This document shows, one piece after another, positions 9,114 through 19,370 of a stretch of 64,000 nt of DNA. Within the stretch, counting starts at the first letter, position 1; every line of letters starts with the position of its first letter. A model generated the notes under the pieces. The model did not search any database, had not been told where the DNA came from, and saw nothing but the letters and a program-made list of their open reading frames with translations. This stretch comes from CAYUPI01 sp964446585 (lineage in GTDB: Bacteria > Verrucomicrobiota > Verrucomicrobiia > Limisphaerales > UBA8199). The stretch is from positions 102,671 to 166,670 of the forward strand of contig CAYUPI010000009.1 of the NCBI GenBank assembly GCA_964446585.1. Direction: 5' to 3'. Position numbers and translations under genes: made by a program.

Positions 9114-9133
9114 TTGACGCGGAAGGGCGTCAA
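9114..9133. promoter_or_regulatory. Short perfect inverted repeat upstream of the efflux operon
   Basis: TTGACGC, six bases, then GCGTCAA forms a perfect 7-bp inverted repeat about 140 bp before the efflux adaptor start, in the divergent intergenic region. It could be a repressor operator or just a chance hairpin. No regulator gene is adjacent, so this is weak. Confidence 0.2.
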
Positions 9134-9272
9134 AAGTACCGTTCGGCAGGTTCAAGCCCGGACCACCCAGTTCCTGATGGCCCCACTTCATGATTCCGGG
9201 TTGCCGGCTCGACAGTTAATAGGCGTCGCGCATCGCGGGTTCGTTCCTCGCCGGCGCAGCGGCGAAGAACAA

Positions 9273-10355
9273 ATGCAATTCGTGAATCGCGTAGTAAGTA
9301 TCTGGTTTATCGCCCTGGGCGCCGTTTGGTTGGCAGCCGGTTGCAGGCCGAGGCACGCCACGGGCGGCGGTTCTGGAGGGATGCCAGCCATCCAGGTTGT
9401 GGCCGTGGAGGCGAAACTCCAGCCGGTTACGGAGTCCCTCGCTCTGGTCGGCACCATCACTCCCAACGAGATGGTCGAAATCAAGGCCGAGGTGGACGGT
9501 ATCGTGCAGGAAATCAACTTCAAGGAAGGCGGGCGTGTCGAGGCCGGCCAATTACTTGTCAAACTGGACGATACCAAATCCGCTGCTGCGTTGGCGCAAG
9601 CTGAGGCTAATCTCAAATTGAGTGAAGCCAACTACGAACGCGCGAAACAACTGTTCAAGGACAAGTTGATTTCACAACAGGAATATGATCAGGCTGCTTC
9701 CACCCACGCTGTTAGCCAGGCGTCGGTGGATTTGCAGCGCCGGCTACTAAAGGACGCGCGAGTCAACGCGCCCTTTGGCGGCATCGTTGGCGCGCGCCAA
9801 ATCAGCCCAGGCCAAGTGATCGCACGGAGCATGATCCTTACCTGGCTCGTGGACCTGGATACGGTGAAGGTGGAGGTTAACGTGCCGGAGCGCTATTTGC
9901 AGGAACTCAACATCGGGAGGCCTCTTGAGTTCAGCGTCGCGGCATTCCCGGGCCAGAAATTCCATGGCGAAGTCTATTTCGTGTCGCCGCAGGTCAATGA
10001 AACTCTGCGCACGGCGCTCATAAAAGCTCGGATTCCGAACCCGGATCACAAACTTCGCGGCGGCATGTTCGCCAGCCTGGAGCTCACCTTAAGGGTGCGC
10101 GACTCGGCCATCGTTATTCCCGAGCCGGCCATTATGAGCAACGGCGATAATTATTCTGTATTTGTCGTGGACAAAGATGGCAACGCACAGATTCGCGCGA
10201 TTCAGGTCGGCATTCGTCTCGCCGGGAAGGCGGAAGTTCTGAAGGGACTGAGCGCGGGCGACAAAGTTGTTGTCGAGGGAGTTCAGAAGTTGCGGCCCGG
10301 CGGGCCAGTCAAGCTTTCACCGCCGGAGGCGGCAGCACCGTACGCGATGAACTGA
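9273..10355 (+). CDS. RND efflux periplasmic adaptor (membrane fusion protein), lipoprotein
   Basis: The adaptor links an inner-membrane RND pump to an outer-membrane channel. The ATG at 9273 was chosen because it gives a lipoprotein signal (MQFVNRVVSIWF followed by lipobox LAAGC); the frame is open further upstream but uninformative. The 360-residue product has the biotinyl-lipoyl-like domain (ITPNEMVEIKAEVDG, then INFKEGGRVEAGQLLVKLDD), a short helical hairpin (ALAQAEANLKLSEANYERAK), a second lipoyl half (NAPFGGIVG) and a beta-barrel and membrane-proximal region (DKVVVEGVQKLRPGGPVK). Only 3 bp separate it from the pump gene. No outer-membrane factor gene is next to them. Confidence 0.9.
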   Translation: MQFVNRVVSIWFIALGAVWLAAGCRPRHATGGGSGGMPAIQVVAVEAKLQPVTESLALVGTITPNEMVEIKAEVDGIVQEINFKEGGRVEAGQLLVKLDDTKSAAALAQAEANLKLSEANYERAKQLFKDKLISQQEYDQAASTHAVSQASVDLQRRLLKDARVNAPFGGIVGARQISPGQVIARSMILTWLVDLDTVKVEVNVPERYLQELNIGRPLEFSVAAFPGQKFHGEVYFVSPQVNETLRTALIKARIPNPDHKLRGGMFASLELTLRVRDSAIVIPEPAIMSNGDNYSVFVVDKDGNAQIRAIQVGIRLAGKAEVLKGLSAGDKVVVEGVQKLRPGGPVKLSPPEAAAPYAMN

Positions 10356-10358
10356 GCC

Positions 10359-13300
10359 ATGGTTCTGTCCCGCGTTTCCATCCAGCGGCCGGTGCTGGCC
10401 ACGATGATGAATCTGGTGCTGATCCTCTTTGGCATCATCGGCCTGTCGCGTCTGCCCGTGCGTGAACTGCCCGACATCGACCCGCCGATTGTCAGCGTCG
10501 CCACAGTTTATCCCGGCGCAAACGCCCAAGTGGTGGAGACGGAAGTCACCGAACGCCTCGAGGAGCAGATCAACAATATCGAGGGAATTAAGTCGCTTTC
10601 GAGCCAAAGCCGCGAAGGCGTCAGCACCATCGCCATCGAGTTTAATCTCTCGCGCGGCATCGACATCGCGGCTCAGGATGTGCGCGACCGCGTCGCACGC
10701 GTCCGTGGCCAATTGCCGCAGGACATCCGAGAGCCGATCATTGCCAAACAGGACTCAGACGCACAGCCGATTATCTGGTCCGCGCTCAATAGCGACCGCT
10801 ACACGCCGGTTGAACTGACGACGCTGGCCGAGCATCAGATCAAACCGCGGATGCAAGGCGTCCCCGGCGTCTCCTCGGTCGTAATTGGCGGCGAGAAGCG
10901 ATTCGCCATGAGGCTGTGGCTCGATTCGGAGAAGATGGCTGCGCGCCAGGTCACAGTGCTGGATGTCGAGCGGGCGTTGCGCGAGCAGAACATCGAATTG
11001 CCCAGCGGTCGGGTCGAGAATTTGGATCGCGAGATGACGATCGAGACACGGGGCGAGCTCAAGACCGCCGAGGAATTCAACAACCTCGTCGTGCGCTCTG
11101 AAGGCGCCACGCTTGTTCGCATGCGGGACATCGGCCGCGCCGAAGCAGGAGCCGAGGATTATCGCACCATCGCTCGCTCCGCGGGCAAGCCTTGCGTTTT
11201 CCTCGGAGTAGTCAAGCAAGCCAAAGCCAACACCGTCTCGGTCGCCCAGAGCATCCGGGCCGAAATTGCCGCTATCAAGCCCACGCTCCCGGCGGGCTGC
11301 GACTTATTCGTGGCCTACGATTCCAGCGTATATGTCGAAAAGGCGATCTCCGAAGTATGGCGGACGCTGGCGATTGCGTTTGGACTCGTCGTGCTGATCA
11401 TTTTCGTTTTCCTGCGCAACGTCCGGTCCACGCTCATTCCGGCTGTGGCCGTCCCGGTTTCGGTGGTAGGCGCTTTTTCGATTCTCTACGCCCTGGGCTA
11501 TTCGGTGAACATCCTCACGATGCTCGCCCTGGTGTTGAGCATCGGCATCGTTGTCGATGACGCGATCGTCGTGCTCGAGGCCATCTACCGGCATGTCGAA
11601 GAGGGCATGCCGCCGATGAAAGCCGCCTTCAAAGCGATGGAGGAAATCAGCTTCGCTGTCATCGCTATTACCATTTCGTTGGTGGCGGTGTTTACGCCGC
11701 TGGCGTTTCAGAAAAGCACCACTGGCCGGCTGTTTATCGAGTTTGCCATGGCGATATGCGGTGCGGTGGTGATTTCGGCGTTCGTGGCGCTCACCCTTTC
11801 GCCTGCGATGGCGGCGCGCATCCTCCGGCCGATCGCCGGTGTGAAGCACGGCTCGTTGTTCAACTGGTTTGAGCGCGGTTTTCACGGAATCTCAAACACT
11901 TACACCCGGGGCCTGCGCTGGGCTCTGCATCATCGCATTTTCATGCTGATGGTCACCGTCGGTACAGTTGTCGCCATGTTTTTCGCTTATAAGGCGCTCG
12001 AGCAGGATTTCCTGCCACTCGAGGACAAGAGCCGGATGTTCTGCATTGTCTTCACTCCGAACGGCTCGACGAGCGAGTTTACCGATCGCCAGTTGCAGAA
12101 GGCGGAGAAAATCGTTGCCGCCGTGCCGGAGGTGGACACGTTTGGCGCGATGGTAGCGCCGGCGTTTGCCGGCCCGGGCCAGGCCAACATGGCCGTGATT
12201 TTCGTTCGCTTTAAAGACCAGGGCCATCGGAAGCGATCGGTGCAGGAAATCGTTCACGGTCCCGGAGGCGTAGCTCAGCGGTTTTTCACGGAAGTCGAGG
12301 GCGGGTTTGCGATTCCCAATCTGCCCAAGGCTATCGAAGTCAGCTTCCGCGATTCGCCCTTCGAGCTGATTCTTCAAAACCAGGATCTGGATGCATTGAA
12401 CAGGACGTCCCATGACATCGCCAACAAAATCCGAGCGATGACGAAAGGCGACCAGCCGTTCCTTCGCAATGTCCGGGTCGGCTACGAAGTGGACAAGCCG
12501 GAACTGCGGGTGAGCATCGAGCGCAGTCGGGCGGCAGCGCTGGGCGTGAGCATCCAGGACATCTCGCGCACGATGCAAATCCTTTTTGGCGGTCTTGACC
12601 TAAGCCGCATCAAGGTGGGTGGAAAGGAATACTACGTGATGGCGCAACTGGCGCGTGAGTCACGGCTTACTCCGCAGGACCTGGACAAGGTATTCGTTAG
12701 GAACAACAAAGGTGATTTGATTCAGCTTAGCAGCGTGGTCACTCGCGAGCAGGGCGCCGCGCCAGATTCCATCAATCATTACGGTCGTCTGCGCAGCGCC
12801 AGTATCACAGCTTCGCCAGGAACCGTGCCCATCGGCACGGTGGTCAAGGAAGTCGAAACCATGCTGGCCAAGGAATTGCCCGCGGGCTTTCTCTACAATT
12901 GGGCCGGCGACGCCAGGAGTCTCAACGAAACAAGCTCCGAAGTCTGGTGGGTGATGATCCTGGCAATCGTGATCATTTACATGACGCTGGCTGCGCAATT
13001 TGAGAGCCTAATTCATCCTATCACGGTTCTGCTGGCGTTGCCCCTGGCGGCAATCGGCGCCTTTGGGCTGCTTTGGTTGTTGGATTTCGGCGGGAAGGTC
13101 GGATTGTACCCTCCCATTCCCGCGATGAATATTAACCTGTTCAGCCTGGTCGGACTCGTGCTGCTCATTGGGCTGGTGACCAAGAACTCGATACTCCTCG
13201 TCGAATACGCCAACCAACAGGTCGCCAAGGGGACCGAACCCAACGAGGCAATCATCCAGGCGGGGATAGTTCGACTGCGCCCGATTCTAATGACCGCGTT

Positions 13301-13553
13301 TGCGACCGTGGCCGGCATTCTACCGATTGCAGTTGGCTTTGGCGCCGGTGCGGAAAGTCGTCGGCCCATGGGAGTGGCCGTGGTGGGTGGAATGATCACC
13401 AGTACGTTCCTCACCTTGTTTATCGTGCCGGTCGTTTACACTTTCTTCAGCCATGTGACTAACAAACTCATGCGGCGGGACCCCGGCAGTGCCTCGATGG
13501 CTGTTCTCAGTGCCGAGGCCGGCGTCCCCGCCGGCGCCGATGTGGGCAAATAG
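10359..13553 (+). CDS. RND multidrug efflux transporter, AcrB/MexF-like permease
   Basis: This proton-driven inner-membrane pump is 1064 residues long, the usual size for the HAE1 group. It starts with the typical SIQRPVLATMMNLVLILFG and has the periplasmic PN/PC domains. TM4 carries the proton-relay Asp pair at Asp400-Asp401 (GIVVDDAIVVLEAI) and TM10 the matching Lys942 (GLVTKNSILLVEYAN). Large loops lie between TM1 and TM2 and between TM7 and TM8, so all parts needed for activity appear present. It is the second gene of a two-gene operon with the adaptor. The substrate cannot be told from sequence. Confidence 0.93.
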   Translation: MVLSRVSIQRPVLATMMNLVLILFGIIGLSRLPVRELPDIDPPIVSVATVYPGANAQVVETEVTERLEEQINNIEGIKSLSSQSREGVSTIAIEFNLSRGIDIAAQDVRDRVARVRGQLPQDIREPIIAKQDSDAQPIIWSALNSDRYTPVELTTLAEHQIKPRMQGVPGVSSVVIGGEKRFAMRLWLDSEKMAARQVTVLDVERALREQNIELPSGRVENLDREMTIETRGELKTAEEFNNLVVRSEGATLVRMRDIGRAEAGAEDYRTIARSAGKPCVFLGVVKQAKANTVSVAQSIRAEIAAIKPTLPAGCDLFVAYDSSVYVEKAISEVWRTLAIAFGLVVLIIFVFLRNVRSTLIPAVAVPVSVVGAFSILYALGYSVNILTMLALVLSIGIVVDDAIVVLEAIYRHVEEGMPPMKAAFKAMEEISFAVIAITISLVAVFTPLAFQKSTTGRLFIEFAMAICGAVVISAFVALTLSPAMAARILRPIAGVKHGSLFNWFERGFHGISNTYTRGLRWALHHRIFMLMVTVGTVVAMFFAYKALEQDFLPLEDKSRMFCIVFTPNGSTSEFTDRQLQKAEKIVAAVPEVDTFGAMVAPAFAGPGQANMAVIFVRFKDQGHRKRSVQEIVHGPGGVAQRFFTEVEGGFAIPNLPKAIEVSFRDSPFELILQNQDLDALNRTSHDIANKIRAMTKGDQPFLRNVRVGYEVDKPELRVSIERSRAAALGVSIQDISRTMQILFGGLDLSRIKVGGKEYYVMAQLARESRLTPQDLDKVFVRNNKGDLIQLSSVVTREQGAAPDSINHYGRLRSASITASPGTVPIGTVVKEVETMLAKELPAGFLYNWAGDARSLNETSSEVWWVMILAIVIIYMTLAAQFESLIHPITVLLALPLAAIGAFGLLWLLDFGGKVGLYPPIPAMNINLFSLVGLVLLIGLVTKNSILLVEYANQQVAKGTEPNEAIIQAGIVRLRPILMTAFATVAGILPIAVGFGAGAESRRPMGVAVVGGMITSTFLTLFIVPVVYTFFSHVTNKLMRRDPGSASMAVLSAEAGVPAGADVGK

Positions 13554-13619
13554 CATCCTCTTTCCTGAGTCGTGAACAAAAACGGAGCGCGATTCGTCAG
13601 ACCAGGAACGCACTAAAAC

Positions 13620-14999
13620 ATGAACACATTCACACGACGTCAGTTTCTTCAACGCACCTCATTCGCCGCAGGCACAGCAGCATTCACTTTCCCGTTTCTG
13701 GGAAATGTCCTGGGCGCTAACGACAAGATCAACATCGGCTGTATTGGTGTTGGCGGAAAGGGCGACAGCGATAGTACCGCGGCCGGGCGCGGGGGCAACA
13801 TCGTGGCCATCTGCGACGTTGATAACAACACGCTCGATAAGAAAGGCCGGCAATTCCCGAACGCGAAAAAGTACAACGATTACCGCAAGCTGCTGGATGA
13901 GATGGGCAAAGAAATCGATGCGGTCACAGTTTCCACGCCCGATCATAACCATGGGGTCGCTTCGCTGCGCGCGATGAGGATGGGCAAGCATTGCTTTACC
14001 CAAAAGCCGCTCGTGCAAACCGTGTTCGAGGCGCGGGAAATGCGCAAGGTCGCTGCCGAGAAAAAGCTCGCCACGCAGATGGGGAACCAGGGCAGCGCCG
14101 AGAGCGGGTTACGCCGCGCGGTCGAGGTGATCGATGCTGGCGTCATTGGCAAGCCGCTCGAATTGCACGTGTGGAGCAATCGTCCGATATGGCCGCAGGG
14201 GATCGATCGTCCCGAAGGCGAGGATTCGGTGCCGGAAAACCTGAACTGGGATTGCTGGCTGGGTCCCGCTCCACAACGCCCCTATAAGAAAGACATTTAT
14301 CACACGTTCAAGTGGCGCGGGTGGCATGACTTCGGGACCGGGGCCTTGGGCGATATGGCCTGCCATACCGTCAACATGCCCTTCCGCGCGCTCAAACTGG
14401 GTTACCCGACGGCAGTCGAACTGGAAATCGCCTCGCGCCTTTACCCGGAGACGTTTCCCCTCACCTCCCGCATTCGTTTCGAGTTTCCGGAACGTGAAGG
14501 CCTGCCTCCGCTCAAGTTTTGGTGGTATGATGGAAATCCCAATGGGGCGATTAAGCCGCTCCGGCCTTATTCCGAGGCGACCAAGGAAATCGTGGCCACG
14601 ATGGGAAAACTGCCGGAGAGCGGGGCGCTTATCATCGGCGATAAAGGGAAACTCTTTTCGCCGGACGATTACGGCGCCAGTTTCTGGGTCGCAATGAAAG
14701 GCCAAGACGAATACACTAAAGGCGACAGCCACGACGCCTGCAAAGCCGTGCCGCAGTCTATCCCCCGCTCGCCCGGCCACGTCCAGGAATGGTTCCGCAT
14801 GATGAAAGAAGGCACTCCAGCCTACTCGAACTTCGACATAGCGGCGTACCTGACGGAAATCATCCTGTTGGGTTGCGTGGCGCTGCGCGTTGGCGAAGGC
14901 ATCCGGATGGAATGGGACGGGCCGAATATGAAGTCCACCAATCTCCCGCAGGCAGCCAACTTCGTCCGCCGGAATAATCGCTCTGGTTGGGAAGCGTGA
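13620..14999 (+). CDS. Tat-exported Gfo/Idh/MocA family oxidoreductase
   Basis: The 459-residue protein starts with a twin-arginine signal (FTRRQFLQRTSFAAG). The nucleotide-binding motif GCIGVGGKG follows directly, then a Gfo/Idh core (STPDHNHGVASLRAMRMGKH, then TQKPL in place of the usual EKP). The C-terminal part has WHDFGTGALGDMACHTVN, the likely active-site region. Secreted members like this are abundant in Planctomycetota and Verrucomicrobiota and act on carbohydrates; some use tightly bound NAD(P). The Glu of the EKP motif is replaced by Gln, but the lysine is kept. The gene stands alone. Confidence 0.88.
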   Translation: MNTFTRRQFLQRTSFAAGTAAFTFPFLGNVLGANDKINIGCIGVGGKGDSDSTAAGRGGNIVAICDVDNNTLDKKGRQFPNAKKYNDYRKLLDEMGKEIDAVTVSTPDHNHGVASLRAMRMGKHCFTQKPLVQTVFEAREMRKVAAEKKLATQMGNQGSAESGLRRAVEVIDAGVIGKPLELHVWSNRPIWPQGIDRPEGEDSVPENLNWDCWLGPAPQRPYKKDIYHTFKWRGWHDFGTGALGDMACHTVNMPFRALKLGYPTAVELEIASRLYPETFPLTSRIRFEFPEREGLPPLKFWWYDGNPNGAIKPLRPYSEATKEIVATMGKLPESGALIIGDKGKLFSPDDYGASFWVAMKGQDEYTKGDSHDACKAVPQSIPRSPGHVQEWFRMMKEGTPAYSNFDIAAYLTEIILLGCVALRVGEGIRMEWDGPNMKSTNLPQAANFVRRNNRSGWEA

Positions 15000-15017
15000 G
15001 AATCTGATTTTGACGTC

Positions 15018-15090
15018 GGAGCGCCCGACTTTGATCGGGCCAGCTTATTACGTTGTTTGCAAACGCCGCACGATCGGAATCGTGCGCTCC
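15018..15090. repeat. Imperfect palindromic intergenic element
   Basis: GGAGCGC at 15018-15024 pairs with GCGCTCC at 15084-15090. Each half also has its own hairpin: a CCCGA/TCGGG stem on the left and GCACGAT/ATCGTGC on the right. The architecture is the same as that of the element at 659-762. It lies after the Gfo/Idh gene and before the beta-helix gene, both on the plus strand. Confidence 0.6.
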
Positions 15091-15204
15091 TTCCAGCGAG
15101 ACCAGGCGCATTGATGGCAGCAGCTTGCCTTAGCGCCGGGTCAGTGAGATGGCGAGTTGGAGCTTGCTGGAATCGGCGCGCGAAGGCTATCACTTCCGGA
15201 GACT

Positions 15205-17313
15205 ATGACTCGTCTCTCATTGTTCTTGCCGTTGTTATTGAGTATCCTGTTGACCTGCGCTCAAGGAGCTCCCGCGCCCCAATCGACGGTCTATTACGTC
15301 GCGACCAATGGCAATGATGCCTGGTCGGGCACGAAGGCCGAGCCCGACGCAGGCAAGACGGACGGGCCATTCGCTTCCCTGCCGCGGGCGCTTCGTGCCG
15401 CACGGGAATCCAAACAACTAGCGGGCGCGGAAAAATCCCAGGCCGCGACGGTCTTCATTCGCGGCGGTCTGTACTTTTTGGGCCGGCCACTGGTAATCAC
15501 AACGAATGATTCTGGATTGACCCTTTCCGCGTATCGCGATGAAAAACCCATTTTGAGTGGTGGTCGGCGCGTCGGAGGCTGGAAGGAAGTCACGGTCCAG
15601 GATCAGAGGCTTTGGGTGGCAGCAATGCCCGACGTGAGGACTGGACGATGGATGTTTCGCGAGCTTTGGGTTAATGGCCGCCGGGCGACACGCGCGCGCC
15701 ACCCTAACAAGGGTTATCTCGCGATCGCGGAGCTGCCGGACAAGCCGGCCGAATGGACGCAAGGCCATATGCGGTTTCGCGCCGGTGAAGGGGATGTCAA
15801 AGGCGGGCCGGGCATCACGAACGCCGAGGTGGTCGTGATGGCGCGATGGGTGGAGTCCCGCCTGCCTGTGGTGGCCTTCGATGAGGCGCAGCGCCTTCTT
15901 AGCTTCGGCAAACGCTCGGTCTTCGAGTTGACCAAGGGCGATCTCTACTATCTCGAGGGCGCGCTCGAGATGCTGGATCAACCCGGCGAGTGGTCGCTCG
16001 ATCCTGCAGCGGGCCAAGTGTACTATATGCCACTTCCTGGCGACCAGATTGGCCAAATCGAGGTGATCGCGCCCGTGCTCACGCAGGTGTTGCGGATCGA
16101 AGGAAAGCCCGAGCAGGCGCAGTTTGTCGAGCGAATGCGATTCGAAGGGCTGACGTTCTCGCACACCGAATGGTATTTCCCGGTTATAGATAAGACGGGG
16201 CCGAACCAGCCACGTGTGTGGCCCGCCGCGACTCCCGAGGTCGGCGGCTTTTCGCAGGCGGCCATTGGCGTGGCCGGAGCAGTCTGGGGAGAGGGCCTGC
16301 GCGAGTGCTCGTTCGAAGGCTGTGCCTTCGGGAATCTGGGGAATTATGCGCTGGAGTTGGGCCGGGGCTGCCAGAGCAATCACATCAGCGGGTGTGATTT
16401 TGGCGAGCTGGGCGCTGGCGGCCTTAAGATTGGCGAGACGGCTTTTCGAGACAACACCGCGGAGCAGAACCGAGCCAACGAGATCAGTGACTGCGAAATC
16501 CACGACGGCGGCAAGATGTTCCATAGCGCCATCGGGGTTTGGATCGGCCAATCTCCTGATAACCGGCTACTACACAATTGCATCCATGATTTCTTCTATA
16601 CCGGCATCTCGATTGGCTGGACCTGGGGCTACGGACGCGCGTTCGCGTCGAACAACCTCGTCGCGTTCAATCACATTCATCACATCGGCGTGAAATCGGA
16701 CAGTGACGGTCCGATCCTGAGCGACATGGGCGGCATTTACACGCTCGGCAAACAACCGGGCAGCCGGATCATCAACAACCTCTGGCATGACATTGCGGCA
16801 TCCCACTACGGCGGTTGGGGTATTTATTTCGACGAAGGCAGCAGCGGCATTCTTGCCGAAAGCAATCTGGTTTACCGCACCACGCATGGCGGTTTTCATC
16901 AGCACTATGGTGAGACCAACATTGTACGGAATAACATCTTTGCTTTTGCCCGCGACCATCAGTTGCAGCGCTCCCGCGTCGAGCCGCATCTGAGCTTCAC
17001 TTTCGAAACCAATATCATTTATTTCGATTCGGGGGTGCTTCTTGGAAATGAATGGAAGGATGACCGTTTTCAGACGGACTACAACGTCTATTTCGACGCC
17101 CGGTCGGATGCCAAACCGGAATCGATGCGGTTCGGCAAAGCGACGCTCGAGGAATGGCGCGGTCGCGGCCATGATACGCACTCCATCGTGGCGGACCCGC
17201 TTTTTGTCGCTCCGCAACGAAATGATTTCGTCCTTAAACCAAACTCGCCTGCGCTCAAACTCGGCTTCCAGCCGATTGACCTCAGCCAGGTCGGGCCGCG
17301 ACACGCAAAATAA
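15205..17313 (+). CDS. Secreted right-handed parallel beta-helix protein
   Basis: The start at 15205 gives a clean signal peptide (MTRLSLFLPLLLSILLTCAQ, then GAPAP). The 702-residue product begins the mature part with YYVATNGNDAWSGTKAEPD, the usual opening of secreted beta-helix carbohydrate-active proteins. The C-terminal half has many short strands with Asn/Gly turns (NHISGCDF, NRANEISDCEIHDGG, NRLLHNCIHDFFYTGIS, NNLVAFNHIHHIG), the pattern of right-handed beta-helix repeats. It may be a polysaccharide lyase or glycoside hydrolase, but no catalytic signature is clear. Confidence 0.8.
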   Translation: MTRLSLFLPLLLSILLTCAQGAPAPQSTVYYVATNGNDAWSGTKAEPDAGKTDGPFASLPRALRAARESKQLAGAEKSQAATVFIRGGLYFLGRPLVITTNDSGLTLSAYRDEKPILSGGRRVGGWKEVTVQDQRLWVAAMPDVRTGRWMFRELWVNGRRATRARHPNKGYLAIAELPDKPAEWTQGHMRFRAGEGDVKGGPGITNAEVVVMARWVESRLPVVAFDEAQRLLSFGKRSVFELTKGDLYYLEGALEMLDQPGEWSLDPAAGQVYYMPLPGDQIGQIEVIAPVLTQVLRIEGKPEQAQFVERMRFEGLTFSHTEWYFPVIDKTGPNQPRVWPAATPEVGGFSQAAIGVAGAVWGEGLRECSFEGCAFGNLGNYALELGRGCQSNHISGCDFGELGAGGLKIGETAFRDNTAEQNRANEISDCEIHDGGKMFHSAIGVWIGQSPDNRLLHNCIHDFFYTGISIGWTWGYGRAFASNNLVAFNHIHHIGVKSDSDGPILSDMGGIYTLGKQPGSRIINNLWHDIAASHYGGWGIYFDEGSSGILAESNLVYRTTHGGFHQHYGETNIVRNNIFAFARDHQLQRSRVEPHLSFTFETNIIYFDSGVLLGNEWKDDRFQTDYNVYFDARSDAKPESMRFGKATLEEWRGRGHDTHSIVADPLFVAPQRNDFVLKPNSPALKLGFQPIDLSQVGPRHAK

Positions 17314-17326
17314 CGGACGGCCGAAG

Positions 17327-19120
17327 CTACCTCACGGCTGCTGCTCGGTTGAACTGTGCCCGATAATTGAATCGGTCGTTTGGTGCGGCATCGCCATTGA
17401 GCGTAAAGTCGGTCCAATCGCAAGCTTGTATGCAGTTATCAGCCCACTTGAAATCGAGCGTCGTTGGCGGCGTTTTCAGGCCCAGCAACTTCCAGGGGAT
17501 CGCCAGCTCCAGTTCCCTTCCCTGAACACGCCACTTCACCCCGCCGGCGGGCGACCAGGAGAATTTGCCACCGACACTGCGTTCCAACAAGCCGGCGCCG
17601 GAGTGGTTTACTACGAAGTCATAGCCCAGCCAGCCGGTCTTCGCGTCAGCGTCGGCGTCGAGGAAAAGTAGCATCCAATTCGTTCCGCCGGGAGGCGTCA
17701 TCGGCTCCCGCGTCCGAACGTAAAACCATGCGGTCTGTTTGCTCCAACTTACTTTGGCCGCAACGATGTCGTTTCGGCCGGTGACATTACGGTAGGTGAC
17801 ATTGGTGTCCCAACCTCTGTGCTCGCGTCGGACTTCATCTCCGATTGTGTCCCTGAACTCCGGCAGGACGTCGCGCCAGTCGTCGAATCTCCCATCGATC
17901 CGGATTGGGCGAGGTTCGACGAGAGGCAAGGGGCGCGCGCCTTTGTAGCGGCGGATGTAACTAACAAGCTGATAGTAGTAGTCGTCACCGTGACCGCCGC
18001 GCATTGGCTCGATGTCACGGCTGTGTTCGTGGTCGAACTGATCCACAAACATCACGGGCATTTTGATATGATTGAACTCGGCGAAGCGGCCGGCGATCCA
18101 TTCGTTCCAGCCGGTGACGAAAACAAAGCGCGGGTCTTGTTCCAAAGCCCGCTCCCATTGTTCGGAGACGTTCAAGCCAAGGCGTATGGCCTCCGGGCGC
18201 TGGTCGGTCGCGCCGTTGTGGAAGCTACGGCCATGCGCCCCCGGCTCGCTCATCGAGCCGAGCCGTCCCTTGACAGGGTTCTGCGACACCCCGACGGACA
18301 TTTGCTCGTCTTGCCCGGCTGAATTTGTGAAAACGTGCTGAGGGAAAACCTCCAGCCAACTCCACATGTCGGGTCTCATCGGACCCTGGAAATAATCCGG
18401 CTGGGGTTTGCGGAAGGTAAAGAATTCGCGAATCCGCTGGGTCTGCTCGTCGTTGCCAGTGACGAGTTGGGGATCGGCCAGGATGAGTGGCTTGCCTCCC
18501 CAATGGAACCATAGATCGCTGTGCAGGCCCGGTTGGTAGAGGTCGCGCCAGAGTTCGCGCACGACTTTGGACGGCTCCCAGAATGGCGTGTGAAAGGCGA
18601 CCTGTGGTGTGTGGTTGCCGAGCCGCCGCGCGTCCGACCACACCCGAATCAAAGCCATGTAATAGTCGCGATAGGTAAGCTGGTTGGTGACATCGAAGAT
18701 CACCACGTCCACGCCGGCGTCGGCGAGCATTTGGGCATGCTTACGGAGAACTCCTTCGTCGTCGGTGAGGTAGTAACCGAAGAGTGACTCGCCCCAATGA
18801 TGCGGCGCATGCAACGGGCCCCAGAGCGGGCTATCCGGCTTCTGCATCGCGTCCGGATCGGCGGCCAGGATTTTCGTCACGCCGAAAGGACCGCCTTGAA
18901 TGTGCGCGCCATGCCAGAGGAAGTAAAAAATTCCAACCGTTCGATCCGTCCGCGGAGCCGGGACCTCCGGAAACACGGGGAGCTTACGCCCAAGCGCGTC
19001 GGTGGCGACCCAGGTGTCGGAAAAGTCGCCCACAGGCGGGGTAGCCCACGAGCCGGAAGGCGCAAGCAACGCCAACGCGATGATTAAGAATGGGAAAGAA
19101 GTCGAGCGCGGGCATCGCAT
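17327..19120 (-). CDS. Secreted GH71/99-like glycosidase with a C-terminal CBM9-like domain
   Basis: The start at 19120 was chosen for its signal peptide (RSTSFPFLIIALALLAPSG); an upstream in-frame start adds 18 unlikely residues. The first 400 residues resemble the GH71/GH99-type TIM barrel seen in secreted PVC-phylum proteins (RTVGIFYFLWHG, AGVDVVIFDVTNQ, VTGWNEWIAGRFAEF). The last 170 residues read as a CBM9/DOMON-like sandwich (PIRIDGRFDDWRDVLPEF, WMLLFLDADADAKTGW). Substrate unknown. It is convergent with the beta-helix gene, and the two may serve polysaccharide use together; that is inference. Confidence 0.68.
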   Translation of the reverse strand: MRCPRSTSFPFLIIALALLAPSGSWATPPVGDFSDTWVATDALGRKLPVFPEVPAPRTDRTVGIFYFLWHGAHIQGGPFGVTKILAADPDAMQKPDSPLWGPLHAPHHWGESLFGYYLTDDEGVLRKHAQMLADAGVDVVIFDVTNQLTYRDYYMALIRVWSDARRLGNHTPQVAFHTPFWEPSKVVRELWRDLYQPGLHSDLWFHWGGKPLILADPQLVTGNDEQTQRIREFFTFRKPQPDYFQGPMRPDMWSWLEVFPQHVFTNSAGQDEQMSVGVSQNPVKGRLGSMSEPGAHGRSFHNGATDQRPEAIRLGLNVSEQWERALEQDPRFVFVTGWNEWIAGRFAEFNHIKMPVMFVDQFDHEHSRDIEPMRGGHGDDYYYQLVSYIRRYKGARPLPLVEPRPIRIDGRFDDWRDVLPEFRDTIGDEVRREHRGWDTNVTYRNVTGRNDIVAAKVSWSKQTAWFYVRTREPMTPPGGTNWMLLFLDADADAKTGWLGYDFVVNHSGAGLLERSVGGKFSWSPAGGVKWRVQGRELELAIPWKLLGLKTPPTTLDFKWADNCIQACDWTDFTLNGDAAPNDRFNYRAQFNRAAAVR

Positions 19121-19370
19121 CGATTGCAGCTTAGCGTGACTTCGCGAACACGACGAGACCGGATCTGCGAACAAACGAGGAATGCCAGAGCCGATTCAAG
19201 AAAGCGCGAAAAAGCCTGTAACCACCCATGTGAGGAGCCGGAACTCGATTCCCAATAGCGAACCGTGTCCACACGTCGGTGGCTACATCGTCAATGGCCC
19301 CGTGAGCCCGCACCTGCCAGCTCAAGATTTCTTCCAAAGGGCGGTGGCATTGGTCATTCTTGACAAAACC

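Noticed and set aside
8982..9272. N-terminal extension of the efflux adaptor from an upstream TTG
   Set aside because: The extension has no homology-like sequence, while the ATG at 9273 gives a perfect lipoprotein signal.
15418..16551. Minus-strand open frame of 377 residues
   Set aside because: Antisense to the beta-helix gene with no recognisable motifs.
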